Origin: Nitratireductor sp. ZSWI3
GTDB taxonomy: Bacteria; Pseudomonadota; Alphaproteobacteria; Rhizobiales; Rhizobiaceae
DNA length: 64,000 bases
Reading direction: 5' to 3'
Assembly (NCBI RefSeq): GCF_024655565.1
Contig: NZ_JANKOF010000001.1
Span: 186,001 to 250,000, forward strand
The position numbers and the translations under genes are program-made. Within the stretch, counting starts at the first letter, position 1; each line of letters begins with the position of its first letter. The notes below the pieces were generated by a model. The model had not been told where the DNA came from. It was given only the letters and a program-made list of their open reading frames with translations, and searched no databases. Shown here piece after piece: positions 25,822 through 35,263 of this stretch.

Positions 25822-27723
25822 ATGCGCCAACCGCTCTCGAATCTCGTTTCCGACCTGATCGGCCTGCTTCCGCAGGATGAGCGAAAGCTTCTGCATTGGC
25901 TGTCCGTTCAGGACGGGGACGGCGATCCGCCCACCGTGACCGTTGCGAGCCATCAGCGTGGTGCGGCGCAGCGGCTGGCGGCAAGACTTCCGCACGTGGT
26001 CAGCTATCGCAGTGAGGAACGCACCCTCGTCGTCGAGACCGCCGATCTTGCGGATGCCCTCAAGGCGATCTTTCTCGACCGGTCGCCGCAGGCCTTCGAG
26101 CTCGATCCGGTTGCCCGGATCATCGCGGCGCAGGAGCGGGAAGATCATCGAGAAGCGCTGTCGCTGTTCGAGGAGAATGGCGGCGTCTATTTCATCCATT
26201 TTCATGGGAACGACGCCTGCCTGGACGTGCTGAACCGCTTCCCGAAGAAGGTGGTGGACGCGCAGGAGACGCTGACGCTCGCTCTTGCCATGCACGCGCT
26301 GAAAGCGGGCAACGTGACGCGTGCGCGCTTCCTGATGGTGCGACGGTTCGGCGACGAGATGCACAGCCTGGAAGCGGTGATCCGGAACCGGGAAGACTAT
26401 TCGCTGGCCGTGCGCCAATTCCGCTTCCTCATGGCGATCTACGAGGATCAGGCGGTCTCCAACGACCTGCGAACATTGCTGTTCGACATGCTCGCCGAAT
26501 TGCCCGTCGACGATCATCTGCATCGCGGCAGCTTCTACAACGCCATGCTCTCCGTCTGCCTGCAGCGGCAGGAACTGAACGAGGCCGAGGAGGTCGCAAA
26601 GCGTGCGCACCATCATTACCAGGAGGCGCAGGCGCATCTGCTGCTCTTCTACATCGAACTGCACCGAGTGGTTTTTTCGCTGCAGCGCGGCATGCTGGGC
26701 GAGGCCGAGCGCTGGGTTGCGCAGGCGCGCCAGGCGCTCGATCGGGTTCGCTTCGATGCGCCGGCGGACCGGCGCCTGCTCGATCTGCTCGACGGCGTGG
26801 TCGCCTATGAGAAGGGCGAGCCGGAATATCTCGTGCGTTTCATCGCAAAGGAGTTCGACAAGTTCGCCTATGGCGAAATCTGGCCGACGGTGGTCGAACT
26901 CGCGCTCGTCTACTGCTCGCAGGTGGTCAGCCGGCAGGTCGGGCTCGGCGCGGCGATCAGCTTCCTCGACAAATGGCGTGTGCAGGAGTGGCGGTCTCGG
27001 CGCTTCAACCTCGCCATCACCATGCGGGAAGTCGATCTCCTGCAAAGCGCCAATCGCTGGCAGGCCGCCGCCGACAGGCTGATGGCGGTTCAATCGCGCA
27101 TCAACCTGACATGGGTGGAATCCGCAGAGGATGCCCTTTCACGCCTGGTCGATCCCATCGAAATAGAGCTTGCCATGGCGTGGCTGCGCCATCTCATCCA
27201 GCATCTGCCGCGGCGGCCCCTGCTGCGCGATCAGATCGATGCGCTGCTGCGCAACGAGCATATCGGCGGGCGGGACCGGGGCAGGCTGCGTTTGTGGGCG
27301 GCCTATCTGGCGCGCCTGCACCGCGACGTCACCCGGGCGCGCCACCTCTTCTCGGAACTGCTGGACGACGTCGTGCGCATGGGCACGACCACGCATCTGC
27401 TCGGCGACATCGGGCTTATGGACGCCTTGCTCGATGACAAGCGCATCGCAACGCATGTGCTGTCCAGCGCCGACAGGCGAGCGGCGGTGCGCAAGCTTCA
27501 CGGGTTCTCGCCGAAGCGGGAGCGCGACGGGATGCCGCTGACCGCCCAGGAACTGCGCGTGCTGCGCCTGGTCGCCGAAGGCGGGACCAACAAGTTCGTG
27601 GCGCGCCAGCTGCGGCTTTCGGAAGTCACGGTGAAGTTCCACCTCACCAACATCTACCGCAAGATGGGGTGCCGGAAGCGCGCGGAGGCGATCTCGGGGG
27701 CGCGTTCGCTCGGCTGGATCTGA
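25822..27723 (+). CDS. LuxR-family regulator with TPR-like body, no ATPase domain
   Basis: A 633-aa regulator whose C-terminus is a LuxR HTH (LTAQELRVLRLVAEGGTNKF then LRLSEVTVKFHLTNIYRKMG). The long middle part is helical with TPR-like repeats, as in MalT/LAL proteins, and the N-terminus (LIGLLPQDERKLLHWLSVQD) resembles their winged-helix linker. No Walker A is visible, so the STAND ATPase half of a classic LAL regulator is missing. ATG 25822 is the likeliest start; an upstream in-frame start at 25717 adds a non-conserved 35 residues. It immediately precedes the ABC/hydantoinase operon on the same strand. Confidence 0.78.
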   Translation: MRQPLSNLVSDLIGLLPQDERKLLHWLSVQDGDGDPPTVTVASHQRGAAQRLAARLPHVVSYRSEERTLVVETADLADALKAIFLDRSPQAFELDPVARIIAAQEREDHREALSLFEENGGVYFIHFHGNDACLDVLNRFPKKVVDAQETLTLALAMHALKAGNVTRARFLMVRRFGDEMHSLEAVIRNREDYSLAVRQFRFLMAIYEDQAVSNDLRTLLFDMLAELPVDDHLHRGSFYNAMLSVCLQRQELNEAEEVAKRAHHHYQEAQAHLLLFYIELHRVVFSLQRGMLGEAERWVAQARQALDRVRFDAPADRRLLDLLDGVVAYEKGEPEYLVRFIAKEFDKFAYGEIWPTVVELALVYCSQVVSRQVGLGAAISFLDKWRVQEWRSRRFNLAITMREVDLLQSANRWQAAADRLMAVQSRINLTWVESAEDALSRLVDPIEIELAMAWLRHLIQHLPRRPLLRDQIDALLRNEHIGGRDRGRLRLWAAYLARLHRDVTRARHLFSELLDDVVRMGTTTHLLGDIGLMDALLDDKRIATHVLSSADRRAAVRKLHGFSPKRERDGMPLTAQELRVLRLVAEGGTNKFVARQLRLSEVTVKFHLTNIYRKMGCRKRAEAISGARSLGWI

Positions 27724-27852
27724 ACAAGAACCTATACCAGATTTGCCAAAACCTAGACCTTTCGAGCGTTGAAGCCGACGGCCGGGCCGCCGCAAGATGA
27801 ACCGAGCAAAGATCGCGCGGCGACAGCGCGACATCTCGGGGATCGCCATCGG

Positions 27853-28881
27853 ATGCAGGAGAACTATCTCTACACGTTCGCAAAACGCATCGCCGGCTTC
27901 GTCGGCGTGCTGTTCGTCCTGTCGCTGATGATCTTCATCCTGGCCCGCGTCGTTCCGGGCGATCCGGCGCGCATCGCGCTCGGTCCCAGCGCCTCGCAGG
28001 AGCAGGTCGATGCGATGCGGATGCAGATGGGCCTGGACCGGCCGCTGACCGAGCAATATGTCAGCTATGTCGCCAACGCCCTCAGGGGCGATCTCGGTCG
28101 CTCCCTGATTTCCGGCCGTCCCGTCACGAGAGAGATCGCCGCACTGCTGCCGGCCACGCTCGAGCTGGTGCTGGCGACCGTCATCCTGATGGTCCTCATC
28201 GCCGTTCCGCTCGGCGTCGTCACCGCGCGCTATCGCAACAGCTGGATCGACAATACGGGCCGCTTTTTCTCGATCGTCGGCGTGACGATGCCGAGCTTTC
28301 TGTTCGCGATCCTGCTCCAACTCTTCGCGGCCTACTTCCTGTCCGACTGGCCCATCATCGGCCGCATCGACCACACGCTTGCCGCGCCGGCCGGCCCGAC
28401 GGGGCTGCTGCTGGTCGATTCGCTCTTGCATGGCCGCTTCGACGTCTTCGCCGACGCCTTCCAGAGGCTTCTCTTTCCCGCCATCGCGCTGGCCATGTCC
28501 GGCATCGGCCAGATCACGCGCATCACGCGCTCGGCGATGATCGAGAACCAGCGTCGCGACCACGTGCTGACGCTGCAGTCGTTCGGCGTGCCGGACCGGG
28601 TGATCGTCTTCCGCTATCTCCTCAAGCTGTCCTCCATCGCGCCGCTCACGATCATGGGGCTGGAGTTCGCGTCTCTCATCGGCAACGCCTTTGTCGTCGA
28701 GCTGGTGTTTTCCTGGGGCGGCTTTGCCTCCTACGGGCTGAACGCGATCCTGCAGAAGGACCTGAACGCGGTGATGGGCGTGGTGCTTTTGTCGGGCCTG
28801 TTCTTCATCGTCGCCAACATCATCATCGACATCATCCTGCTCATGCTCGACCCGCGCCTGCGGCTGAAGGAGGCGCGCTGA
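27853..28881 (+). CDS. Dipeptide/oligopeptide-type ABC permease (DppB-like)
   Basis: Inner-membrane permease of 342 aa with the DppB N-terminal TM and signature (LARVVPGDPARIALGPSAS, then GLDRPLTEQYVSYVANALRG) and the cytoplasmic EAA-type loop near QSFGVPDRVIVFRYLLKLSS. Starts at ATG 27853 after ggatgcagg; the track frame upstream is intergenic. It overlaps the next permease start by one base (TGATG). Likely imports peptides or peptide-like heterocycles for the enzymes downstream. Confidence 0.9.
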   Translation: MQENYLYTFAKRIAGFVGVLFVLSLMIFILARVVPGDPARIALGPSASQEQVDAMRMQMGLDRPLTEQYVSYVANALRGDLGRSLISGRPVTREIAALLPATLELVLATVILMVLIAVPLGVVTARYRNSWIDNTGRFFSIVGVTMPSFLFAILLQLFAAYFLSDWPIIGRIDHTLAAPAGPTGLLLVDSLLHGRFDVFADAFQRLLFPAIALAMSGIGQITRITRSAMIENQRRDHVLTLQSFGVPDRVIVFRYLLKLSSIAPLTIMGLEFASLIGNAFVVELVFSWGGFASYGLNAILQKDLNAVMGVVLLSGLFFIVANIIIDIILLMLDPRLRLKEAR

Positions 28882-29756
28882 TGGCCGCCAATGCGACCCG
28901 CGAACTGGAGGCGCTGACGCCGCGCTACATGGCGTGGTATCGCTTCACGCGAAATCCGACCGCCATCATCGGCGCGTTGATGGTGACCTCCGTGGTGCTG
29001 GTGGCCGTGCTGGCGCCGCTGATCGTGCCTTATCCCGAACATGCAGGCGCGGCCGTCAATTTCCGGGCCCGTCACGTAGCGCCGGATCTCGCCTACTGGC
29101 TGGGCACCGACAAGGTCGGCCGCGATATCCTGACGCGCGTCATCTACGGTTTCCGGGTCTCGCTGCTGCTCGTCGTCGGCGTGCTGGCCGTTGCGGTTCC
29201 GCTGGGCGCGGCGCTCGGCCTGGCCGCCGGATACTTCGGCGGCTGGACCGAGCGCATCATCACCGGTCTCACCAACGTCATGCTGGCGATTCCCCCGCTG
29301 GTCATGGCGCTTGCCGTCGGCAACGTGCTGGAGCCGAACCTCGTCAACGCGATGATCGCCATCACGCTGCTGTGGTGGACGTGGCATGCGCGGCTCGTCT
29401 ACCGGGTGTCGAAATCGATCGCGGCGGAGGATTTCGTGGAGGCCGCGCGGCTTGCCGGCGCCAGCCATTGGCACGTGCTGACGCGCGAGATCCTGCCGAA
29501 CTGCATCTCCGTCATTTCGGTGAAGACGACGCTTGATGCCGCCTTCGTCATCCTGTTCGGCGCGACGCTCTCCTTCCTCGGGCTCGGCGTCAAGCCGCCG
29601 ACACCCGATCTCGGCTCCATGGTCGCCGACGGGCGTCAGTTCCTGCCGGAAATGTGGTGGGGCGTGCTCGCGCCGGGCTTTGCGATCTTCTACGCGACCC
29701 TCGGCTTCAACCTGCTGGGCGACGGCCTGCGCGACATGTTCGACGTGGAGGTCTGA
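28881..29756 (+). CDS. Dipeptide/oligopeptide-type ABC permease (DppC-like)
   Basis: Second permease subunit, 291 aa. An N-terminal OppC-type TM is followed by GTDKVGRDILTRVIYGFRVS, the DppC signature, and the EAA loop AARLAGASHWHVLTREILPN. The C-terminus (LGDGLRDMFDVEV) is typical. Forms a heterodimer with the DppB-like protein. Confidence 0.92.
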   Translation: MAANATRELEALTPRYMAWYRFTRNPTAIIGALMVTSVVLVAVLAPLIVPYPEHAGAAVNFRARHVAPDLAYWLGTDKVGRDILTRVIYGFRVSLLLVVGVLAVAVPLGAALGLAAGYFGGWTERIITGLTNVMLAIPPLVMALAVGNVLEPNLVNAMIAITLLWWTWHARLVYRVSKSIAAEDFVEAARLAGASHWHVLTREILPNCISVISVKTTLDAAFVILFGATLSFLGLGVKPPTPDLGSMVADGRQFLPEMWWGVLAPGFAIFYATLGFNLLGDGLRDMFDVEV

Positions 29757-29758
29757 CA

Positions 29759-31438
29759 ATGGCAAACCTTCTCGACGTCACCGGCCTCAACGTCGCCTTC
29801 CGCACCTATGGGCGCCGTCATCACCTGCTCAAGGATGTGGCGCTGTCGATCCCCGAGGGTGGGCGCGTCGCGCTGATCGGCGAGACCGGATCGGGCAAAT
29901 CCGTGACCAGCAAGGCGATCCTGGGGACGCTGCCACGCAATGCGGACGTGGAGGGCGGGGAAATCCTGTTTCGCGGCGAGAACGTGCTCGACATGCCACG
30001 CCCACGCCGAGACGCGCTGAAGGGCACGGCCTTCTCCGTCATCATGCAGGACCCGCTGTCGTCCTTCAATCCGGTGTTCAGGATCGGCCGGCACCTCGAT
30101 GACGTGATGTACTATGCCGACCGGCGCCTGGGACGCAGAAGCAGCGCCGGGCACCGCCGCGATCGCATCTTCGAGGTGCTGCGCAGGGTGCAGCTCGACG
30201 ACCCGCGGCGCATCGTGGACGCCTATCCCTCGCAGCTTTCGGGCGGCATGCGCCAGCGTGTGCTGATCGCGTTGTCGCTGTTGCACCAGCCGGACCTGCT
30301 GATCGCCGACGAGCCGGGCACCGCGCTGGATGTGACCACGCAGGACGAGATCATGAAGCTGATCAACAGGCTGGTCGCTGAAAACGGCCTGTCGCTCCTG
30401 ATGATCACCCACAATCTCGGCGTCGTGCGGCAGATGGCCGACGACGTCTATGTCATGCGGCATGGCGAGATCGTCGAGCATGGCGCGCTTTCGACGATAT
30501 TCTCCAGCCCGCGACAGGCCTATACGCGCCAGCTGATCGAGGCCATCCCGCCGCTCTACGGTGCGAAGGTGGAGGACCAAAAGCCGGCCGAGGCCGATCC
30601 CATCGTCGAGATGCGCGGCGTCACCAAGATGTTCGAGCAGAAGCCCTGGATCGGGCAGGGCACGCGGCACGTCGCCGTCAATGACGTCTCCCTGTCGGTG
30701 CGCCGGGGCGAAGTGTTCGGGCTGGCCGGTGAATCCGGCTCGGGAAAGACCACCGTCGCACGCATGATCATGGGTCTCATCGGTGCGACGGAGGGCTCGG
30801 TCACGGTCGACGGCAAATCCGTCGAGGACGAGCGCGGCAGCGACGCCTTCCGGCGTAAGATCCAGATCGTCTACCAGAATCCGGGCACCTCGCTGAATCC
30901 CAAGCGCACGGTCGGGCAGGCCCTCAGCGTGCCGCTCGCCTTTGCCGGCATGCGCGGCGCGGCGCTGGAAGAGCGTATAGTGGAACTGCTGCGCCAGGTG
31001 GACCTGCCGGCCAATTATGTCGGCAAGTATCCGCATGAACTGTCGGGCGGCCAGAAGCAGCGCGTCGCCATCGCGCGTGCGCTTGCCGCCGATCCGGAAA
31101 TCATCGTCCTCGACGAGCCGACCTCGGCGCTGGACGTGTCGGTGCAGAAGAACGTCATCGCGCTCCTGACGCGGCTGCGCGAGGAGCTGGGCCTCACCTA
31201 TCTCTTCATCTCGCACGACCTTTCCCTGATGCGCAATTTCTGCAGCCGCATCGCGATCATGCTGCGTGGAGAAATCGTCGAGGCCGGCGCGCCGCGCGAG
31301 GTCTTCGACAACCCGCGGCACCCCTATACCCGCGCCCTGATTGCCGCCGTCCCGGTGATCAGCGACGAGGAAGAAACACGCAAACCCCGCGTGAGCGACG
31401 AGGAGCGCAGGCGCTACCTCGTCGACACGGCGGCCTGA
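29759..31438 (+). CDS. Fused double ABC ATPase (DppD-DppF-like)
   Basis: One 559-aa polypeptide carrying two ATPase domains that peptide importers usually make as separate DppD and DppF. Domain 1 has Walker A GETGSGKS, signature LSGGMRQRV and Walker B LLIADEPGTALD. Domain 2 has GESGSGKT, LSGGQKQRVAIARAL and [12 protein letters not shown]. Both end with the oligopeptide-transporter C-terminal extension (PRQAYTRQLIEAIPP; PRHPYTRALIAAVP). ATG 29759 follows the permease stop by two bases. Confidence 0.92.
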   Translation: MANLLDVTGLNVAFRTYGRRHHLLKDVALSIPEGGRVALIGETGSGKSVTSKAILGTLPRNADVEGGEILFRGENVLDMPRPRRDALKGTAFSVIMQDPLSSFNPVFRIGRHLDDVMYYADRRLGRRSSAGHRRDRIFEVLRRVQLDDPRRIVDAYPSQLSGGMRQRVLIALSLLHQPDLLIADEPGTALDVTTQDEIMKLINRLVAENGLSLLMITHNLGVVRQMADDVYVMRHGEIVEHGALSTIFSSPRQAYTRQLIEAIPPLYGAKVEDQKPAEADPIVEMRGVTKMFEQKPWIGQGTRHVAVNDVSLSVRRGEVFGLAGESGSGKTTVARMIMGLIGATEGSVTVDGKSVEDERGSDAFRRKIQIVYQNPGTSLNPKRTVGQALSVPLAFAGMRGAALEERIVELLRQVDLPANYVGKYPHELSGGQKQRVAIARALAADPEIIVLDEPTSALDVSVQKNVIALLTRLREELGLTYLFISHDLSLMRNFCSRIAIMLRGEIVEAGAPREVFDNPRHPYTRALIAAVPVISDEEETRKPRVSDEERRRYLVDTAA

Positions 31439-31468
31439 GAATCCGATCAGAAAGGCAGGACAAGAACG

Positions 31469-33025
31469 ATGTATCGTCTAGGGATCGATGTCGGCGGCAC
31501 GAACACCGACGCGGTGATCATGCAGGGCCGCAACGTGCTGTCGGGCGTCAAGGCCTCGACCACCGAGGATGTCACTTCCGGTGTGATCGAGGCGATGGAA
31601 GCGGCAATCTCCAAGGCCGGTGTCGACCGGGCGAAGATAACCAACGTGATGATCGGCACCACGCATTTCACCAATGCGGTGATCGAGCGTCGCCATGTCA
31701 ATCCGGTGGCGGTGATCCGCCTCGGCCTGCCGGCGACCGCCTGCCTGCCGCCGATGGTCGATTGGCCCGACGATCTGCGCGAGGCGGTCGGCGGCCATGG
31801 CTATCTGGTGCGCGGCGGCTATGAGTTCGACGGGCGCGAGCTCGCAGCGCTCGATCTCGACGAGATCGACCGCATCGCCGACGACATCGCCGCCAAGCGC
31901 ATCGGCGCTGTCGCCATCACCTCCGTGTTCGGCCCCATCAACGCCAGGATGGAGGAAGAAGCGCGGGCGCGGCTCCACAAGAAGTGCCCGGACGTTCCGG
32001 TGGTGCTGTCGAGCGAGATCGGCCGCATCGGCCTGCTCGAGCGCGAAAGCGCGGCGGTGATGAATGCGAGCCTGCTCAAGCTCAGCGCCCGCACCGTCGA
32101 CGCGTTCGCCCATGCGCTGAAGTCGGCGGGCCTCGATTGCCCGTTCTTCATCACGCAGAACGACGGCACCCTGATGGGTGCCGAGATCGTCAAGCGCTTC
32201 CCGGTCCTGACCTTCGCATCCGGCCCCACCAACTCGATGCGCGGCGCTGCCTTTCTCACCGGCGTGCGCGACGGCATCGTCGTCGACATCGGCGGCACCA
32301 CGACCGACATCGGCTCGCTGCAGCACGGCTTCCCGCGCCAGGCGGCGACGGTGGTCGACATCGGCGGCGTGCGCACCAATTTCCGCATGCCGGACGTGTT
32401 CTCGATCGGACTGGGCGGCGGATCGCTGGTGCGCCAGAAGGGCGATGCGGTAACGGTCGGTCCGCAATCGGTCGGATACCGGATCACGAAGGAGGCGCGC
32501 GTCTTCGGCGGCGACACGCTGACGACCACCGACATCGCGGTGGCGCGCGGCGAGGCATCGGTGGGCGACGCATCGAAGGTGGCCGATCTCGACCCGGCGC
32601 TGCTGGATGCCGCCCGCGAAGAGATAACCCGCATGCTGGAGCGGGCCATCGAGCGCACGCGGCTGTCTCCGGATCCGATCCCGGTCATCGCCGTCGGCGG
32701 CGGCTCGATCCTCATGCCCGACCGGATCGGCGATCTCGAGGTGATCCGCCCGGACAATTTCGCCGTCGCCAACGCGGTCGGCGCGGCCATCGCGCAGATC
32801 AGCGGCGAGGTCGACCGCATCTTCTCGCTGGAGAAGGGGCTGACGCGCGAGATCTGCCTGAAGCAGGCGGAAGACGAGGCGCGCGAAAAGGCGATCCGCT
32901 CCGGCGCGGATGCCGCGACCATCGAAACCATCGAGCGCGAGGACGTGCCGCTGGCCTATCTGCCGGGCAATGCCACACGCATTCACGTCAAGGTCGTCGG
33001 AGAAATGGGTGGTCACGATGCTTGA
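31469..33025 (+). CDS. Hydantoinase/oxoprolinase-family protein (HyuA-like)
   Basis: A 518-aa protein of the HyuA/oxoprolinase A family. The N-terminal GIDVGGTNTDAVIMQGRNVL and the later VDIGGTTTDIGSLQHGFP are the actin-like ATP-binding motifs of the family, and GTTHFTNAVIERR is conserved in the N-domain. It is shorter than full hydantoinase A (~700 aa) and there is no HyuB partner; this short form is commonly found beside DUF917 proteins. Substrate unknown; ATP-dependent opening of a five-membered lactam or hydantoin ring is the family reaction. Confidence 0.85.
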   Translation: MYRLGIDVGGTNTDAVIMQGRNVLSGVKASTTEDVTSGVIEAMEAAISKAGVDRAKITNVMIGTTHFTNAVIERRHVNPVAVIRLGLPATACLPPMVDWPDDLREAVGGHGYLVRGGYEFDGRELAALDLDEIDRIADDIAAKRIGAVAITSVFGPINARMEEEARARLHKKCPDVPVVLSSEIGRIGLLERESAAVMNASLLKLSARTVDAFAHALKSAGLDCPFFITQNDGTLMGAEIVKRFPVLTFASGPTNSMRGAAFLTGVRDGIVVDIGGTTTDIGSLQHGFPRQAATVVDIGGVRTNFRMPDVFSIGLGGGSLVRQKGDAVTVGPQSVGYRITKEARVFGGDTLTTTDIAVARGEASVGDASKVADLDPALLDAAREEITRMLERAIERTRLSPDPIPVIAVGGGSILMPDRIGDLEVIRPDNFAVANAVGAAIAQISGEVDRIFSLEKGLTREICLKQAEDEAREKAIRSGADAATIETIEREDVPLAYLPGNATRIHVKVVGEMGGHDA

Positions 33026-34136
33026 TCGTGCGGAAGGCAGGTGGCGTCTCGACGAGCCGATGGTCGAGGCGCTGGAAATCGGCTCCGGCATCCTCGGCAC
33101 CGGCGGCGGCGGCAACCCCTACATCGGCAAGCTGCGTGTGCGCCAGGCGCTGCGCGAGGGCCACGTGATGGAGATCGTTCCGCTCGACAGTCTTCCCGAC
33201 GATGCCCGCGTCGTCGCCATGGGCGGCATCGGCGCGCCGCTGGTCTCGCATGAGCGCATCAAGGAAGGGCGCGAGGGTCTGCGCTGCGTGCGCGCGCTGG
33301 AAGAGCGGCTCGGCATCAAGGTGGACGCGATCGCCTGCGAGGAGATCGGCGGACAGAATTCGATGGAGCCGCTGATCGCCGCCGCCATGGCCGGTCTGCC
33401 GGTCGTCGACTGCGACGGCATGGGGCGGGCCTTCCCGGAGATGCAGATGACGAGCTACGCCATCTATGGCCATCGCTCGACACCGAGCGTCATGTGCGAT
33501 CCGCACGGCAATGTCGTGATCTTCGACCATGCGATTTCGGAGCTTTGGCACGAGCGCATGGCGCGTGCCTGCGTCGTCGCGCAGGGCGGTGCGTCGACCT
33601 TGGCCAGCGCGCCCATGTCCGGCGAGTTCATCAAGCGCTTCGCCATCCCGAATTCCTATTCCAAGGCGATCGCGCTCGGAAACGCGGTGCTGGAAGCGCG
33701 GCGCGCGCATCGCGACCCGGTCGAGGCGATCTGCCGAAGCGAGGACGGCAGGGTCGTCTTCCGGGGCAAGATCACCGACCTGAAGCGGCATCTGGCCGGC
33801 GGCTTCGTGCGCGGCGAGGCGATCATCAAGGGCTTCGACAGCTATGACGGAGACGAGGCCTCGGTCCACATCCAGAACGAGTTCCTGATCTTTTCCCGCA
33901 ACGGCGCGGTGGAGGTGATCGTGCCCGACCTGATCGTGATCCTCGACGCCGACAGCGGCGAGGCGATCTCGACGGAGATGCTGCGCTACGGCCAGCGCGT
34001 GGCGGTGCTGGCGATCCCGTGCCACCCGCTGCTGCGCAGTCCCGAGGCCCTCGAGGTCGTCGGCCCCAAGGGCTTCGGGTTCGACGACCTGGTCTTCAAG
34101 CCCATGAGCACGGATGGTGAGGGAGGCGCGGCATGA
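33018..34136 (+). CDS. DUF917-family protein (S-methyl-thiohydantoin desulfurase family), copy 1
   Basis: A 372-aa DUF917 (PF06032) protein. Typical motifs: GSGILGTGGGGNPYIG near the N-terminus, ACEEIGGQNSMEPLIAAAMA, and PVVDCDGMGRAFPEMQM. Starts at ATG 33018, overlapping the HyuA-like stop by eight bases; the longer frame from 32910 is HyuA coding shadow. The family has been renamed after an S-methyl-thiohydantoin desulfurase, but the activity of this copy is unknown. Coupled to a paralogue directly downstream. Confidence 0.85.
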   Translation: MLDRAEGRWRLDEPMVEALEIGSGILGTGGGGNPYIGKLRVRQALREGHVMEIVPLDSLPDDARVVAMGGIGAPLVSHERIKEGREGLRCVRALEERLGIKVDAIACEEIGGQNSMEPLIAAAMAGLPVVDCDGMGRAFPEMQMTSYAIYGHRSTPSVMCDPHGNVVIFDHAISELWHERMARACVVAQGGASTLASAPMSGEFIKRFAIPNSYSKAIALGNAVLEARRAHRDPVEAICRSEDGRVVFRGKITDLKRHLAGGFVRGEAIIKGFDSYDGDEASVHIQNEFLIFSRNGAVEVIVPDLIVILDADSGEAISTEMLRYGQRVAVLAIPCHPLLRSPEALEVVGPKGFGFDDLVFKPMSTDGEGGAA

Positions 34137-35221
34137 CCTCGTTTTCGGTGACGGCCGACGACATGGAGGCGATCGCGCTCGGCGGCGCCTTTCTCGGCAC
34201 GGGTGGCGGCGGCGACCCCTATATCGGCAAGCTGATGGCCAAGCAGGTCATCGCCCGGCACGGGCCGGTGAAGGTCATCTCGGCCGACGATCTCGCCGAC
34301 GATGCGCTGTGCATACCCGTCTGCATGATGGGCGCGCCGACCGTCATGGTCGAGAAGCTGCCGAACGGGGAGGAGGCCCGCGAGGCGCTCAGCCAGCTCG
34401 AGACCTTCCTCGGCCGCAAGGCCGATGCTCTGCTCTGCATCGAGGCCGGCGGCCTGAACTCGACGATCCCCTACGCCGTCGCGGCAGCCACCGGTCTGCC
34501 TCTCGTCGACGGTGACGGAATGGGCCGGGCCTTTCCCGAACTGCAGATGGTGACGCTGACGATCCATGGCATCTCGGCCACCCCGATGGTGCTGGCCGAC
34601 GACAAGGGCAACAGCTCGGTCATCAACGCGATCTCGAACCGGTGGACCGAGCGGCTGGCCCGCTGCCAGACCGTCGAGATGGGCGGGGCGGCGCTCGTTG
34701 CGCTCTATCCCATGAGCGGTGCACAGGTGAAGCGCGGCATCCTGCATGGCTCCATGTCGCTGATCAAGGAGATCGGCGAGACGATGGCGTCGGAGCGCAG
34801 GGCCAACCGCAATCCTGCGGATGCGCTGGTCAGGCGGCTCGACGGCAAGCGCCTCTTCACCGGCCGGGTGGTCGACATCGACCGCCGCACGGTCGGTGGT
34901 TTCGCGCGGGGCAGGGCCGAGTTCAAGGGCATGGACGAGGACGAGGGACGCAACTTCACGGTCGAGTTCCAGAACGAGTTCCTGATCTGCCGCGACGACA
35001 AGGACGATCTCCTGGCGGTGACGCCGGATCTGATCTGCGCGCTCGACGCCGATGGCGGCCTGCCGGTGACCACCGAGCAGCTCCGCTACGGCCTGGCCGT
35101 CACCATCATCGGGCTTTCTTGCGACCCGCAATGGGCGACGCCCGAAGGCCTCGAACTCGTTGGCCCCCGCTACTTCGGCTACGAGCAGGACTACGTGCCC
35201 CTGAGAGAATTGTCCCGTTGA
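34133..35221 (+). CDS. DUF917-family protein (S-methyl-thiohydantoin desulfurase family), copy 2
   Basis: Tandem paralogue of the preceding gene, 362 aa, start overlapping its stop (ATGA). It keeps the same landmarks: LGGAFLGTGGGGDPYIGKLM, CIEAGGLNSTIPYAVAAATG and PLVDGDGMGRAFPELQM. The two copies diverge clearly (for example EEIGGQNS versus EAGGLNS), suggesting a heteromer or different substrates rather than a recent duplication. Confidence 0.85.
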   Translation: MTSFSVTADDMEAIALGGAFLGTGGGGDPYIGKLMAKQVIARHGPVKVISADDLADDALCIPVCMMGAPTVMVEKLPNGEEAREALSQLETFLGRKADALLCIEAGGLNSTIPYAVAAATGLPLVDGDGMGRAFPELQMVTLTIHGISATPMVLADDKGNSSVINAISNRWTERLARCQTVEMGGAALVALYPMSGAQVKRGILHGSMSLIKEIGETMASERRANRNPADALVRRLDGKRLFTGRVVDIDRRTVGGFARGRAEFKGMDEDEGRNFTVEFQNEFLICRDDKDDLLAVTPDLICALDADGGLPVTTEQLRYGLAVTIIGLSCDPQWATPEGLELVGPRYFGYEQDYVPLRELSR

Positions 35222-35263
35222 GAAGGACGAAAACCGGTTGGAACCACAGAAGAGGAACCTGAC

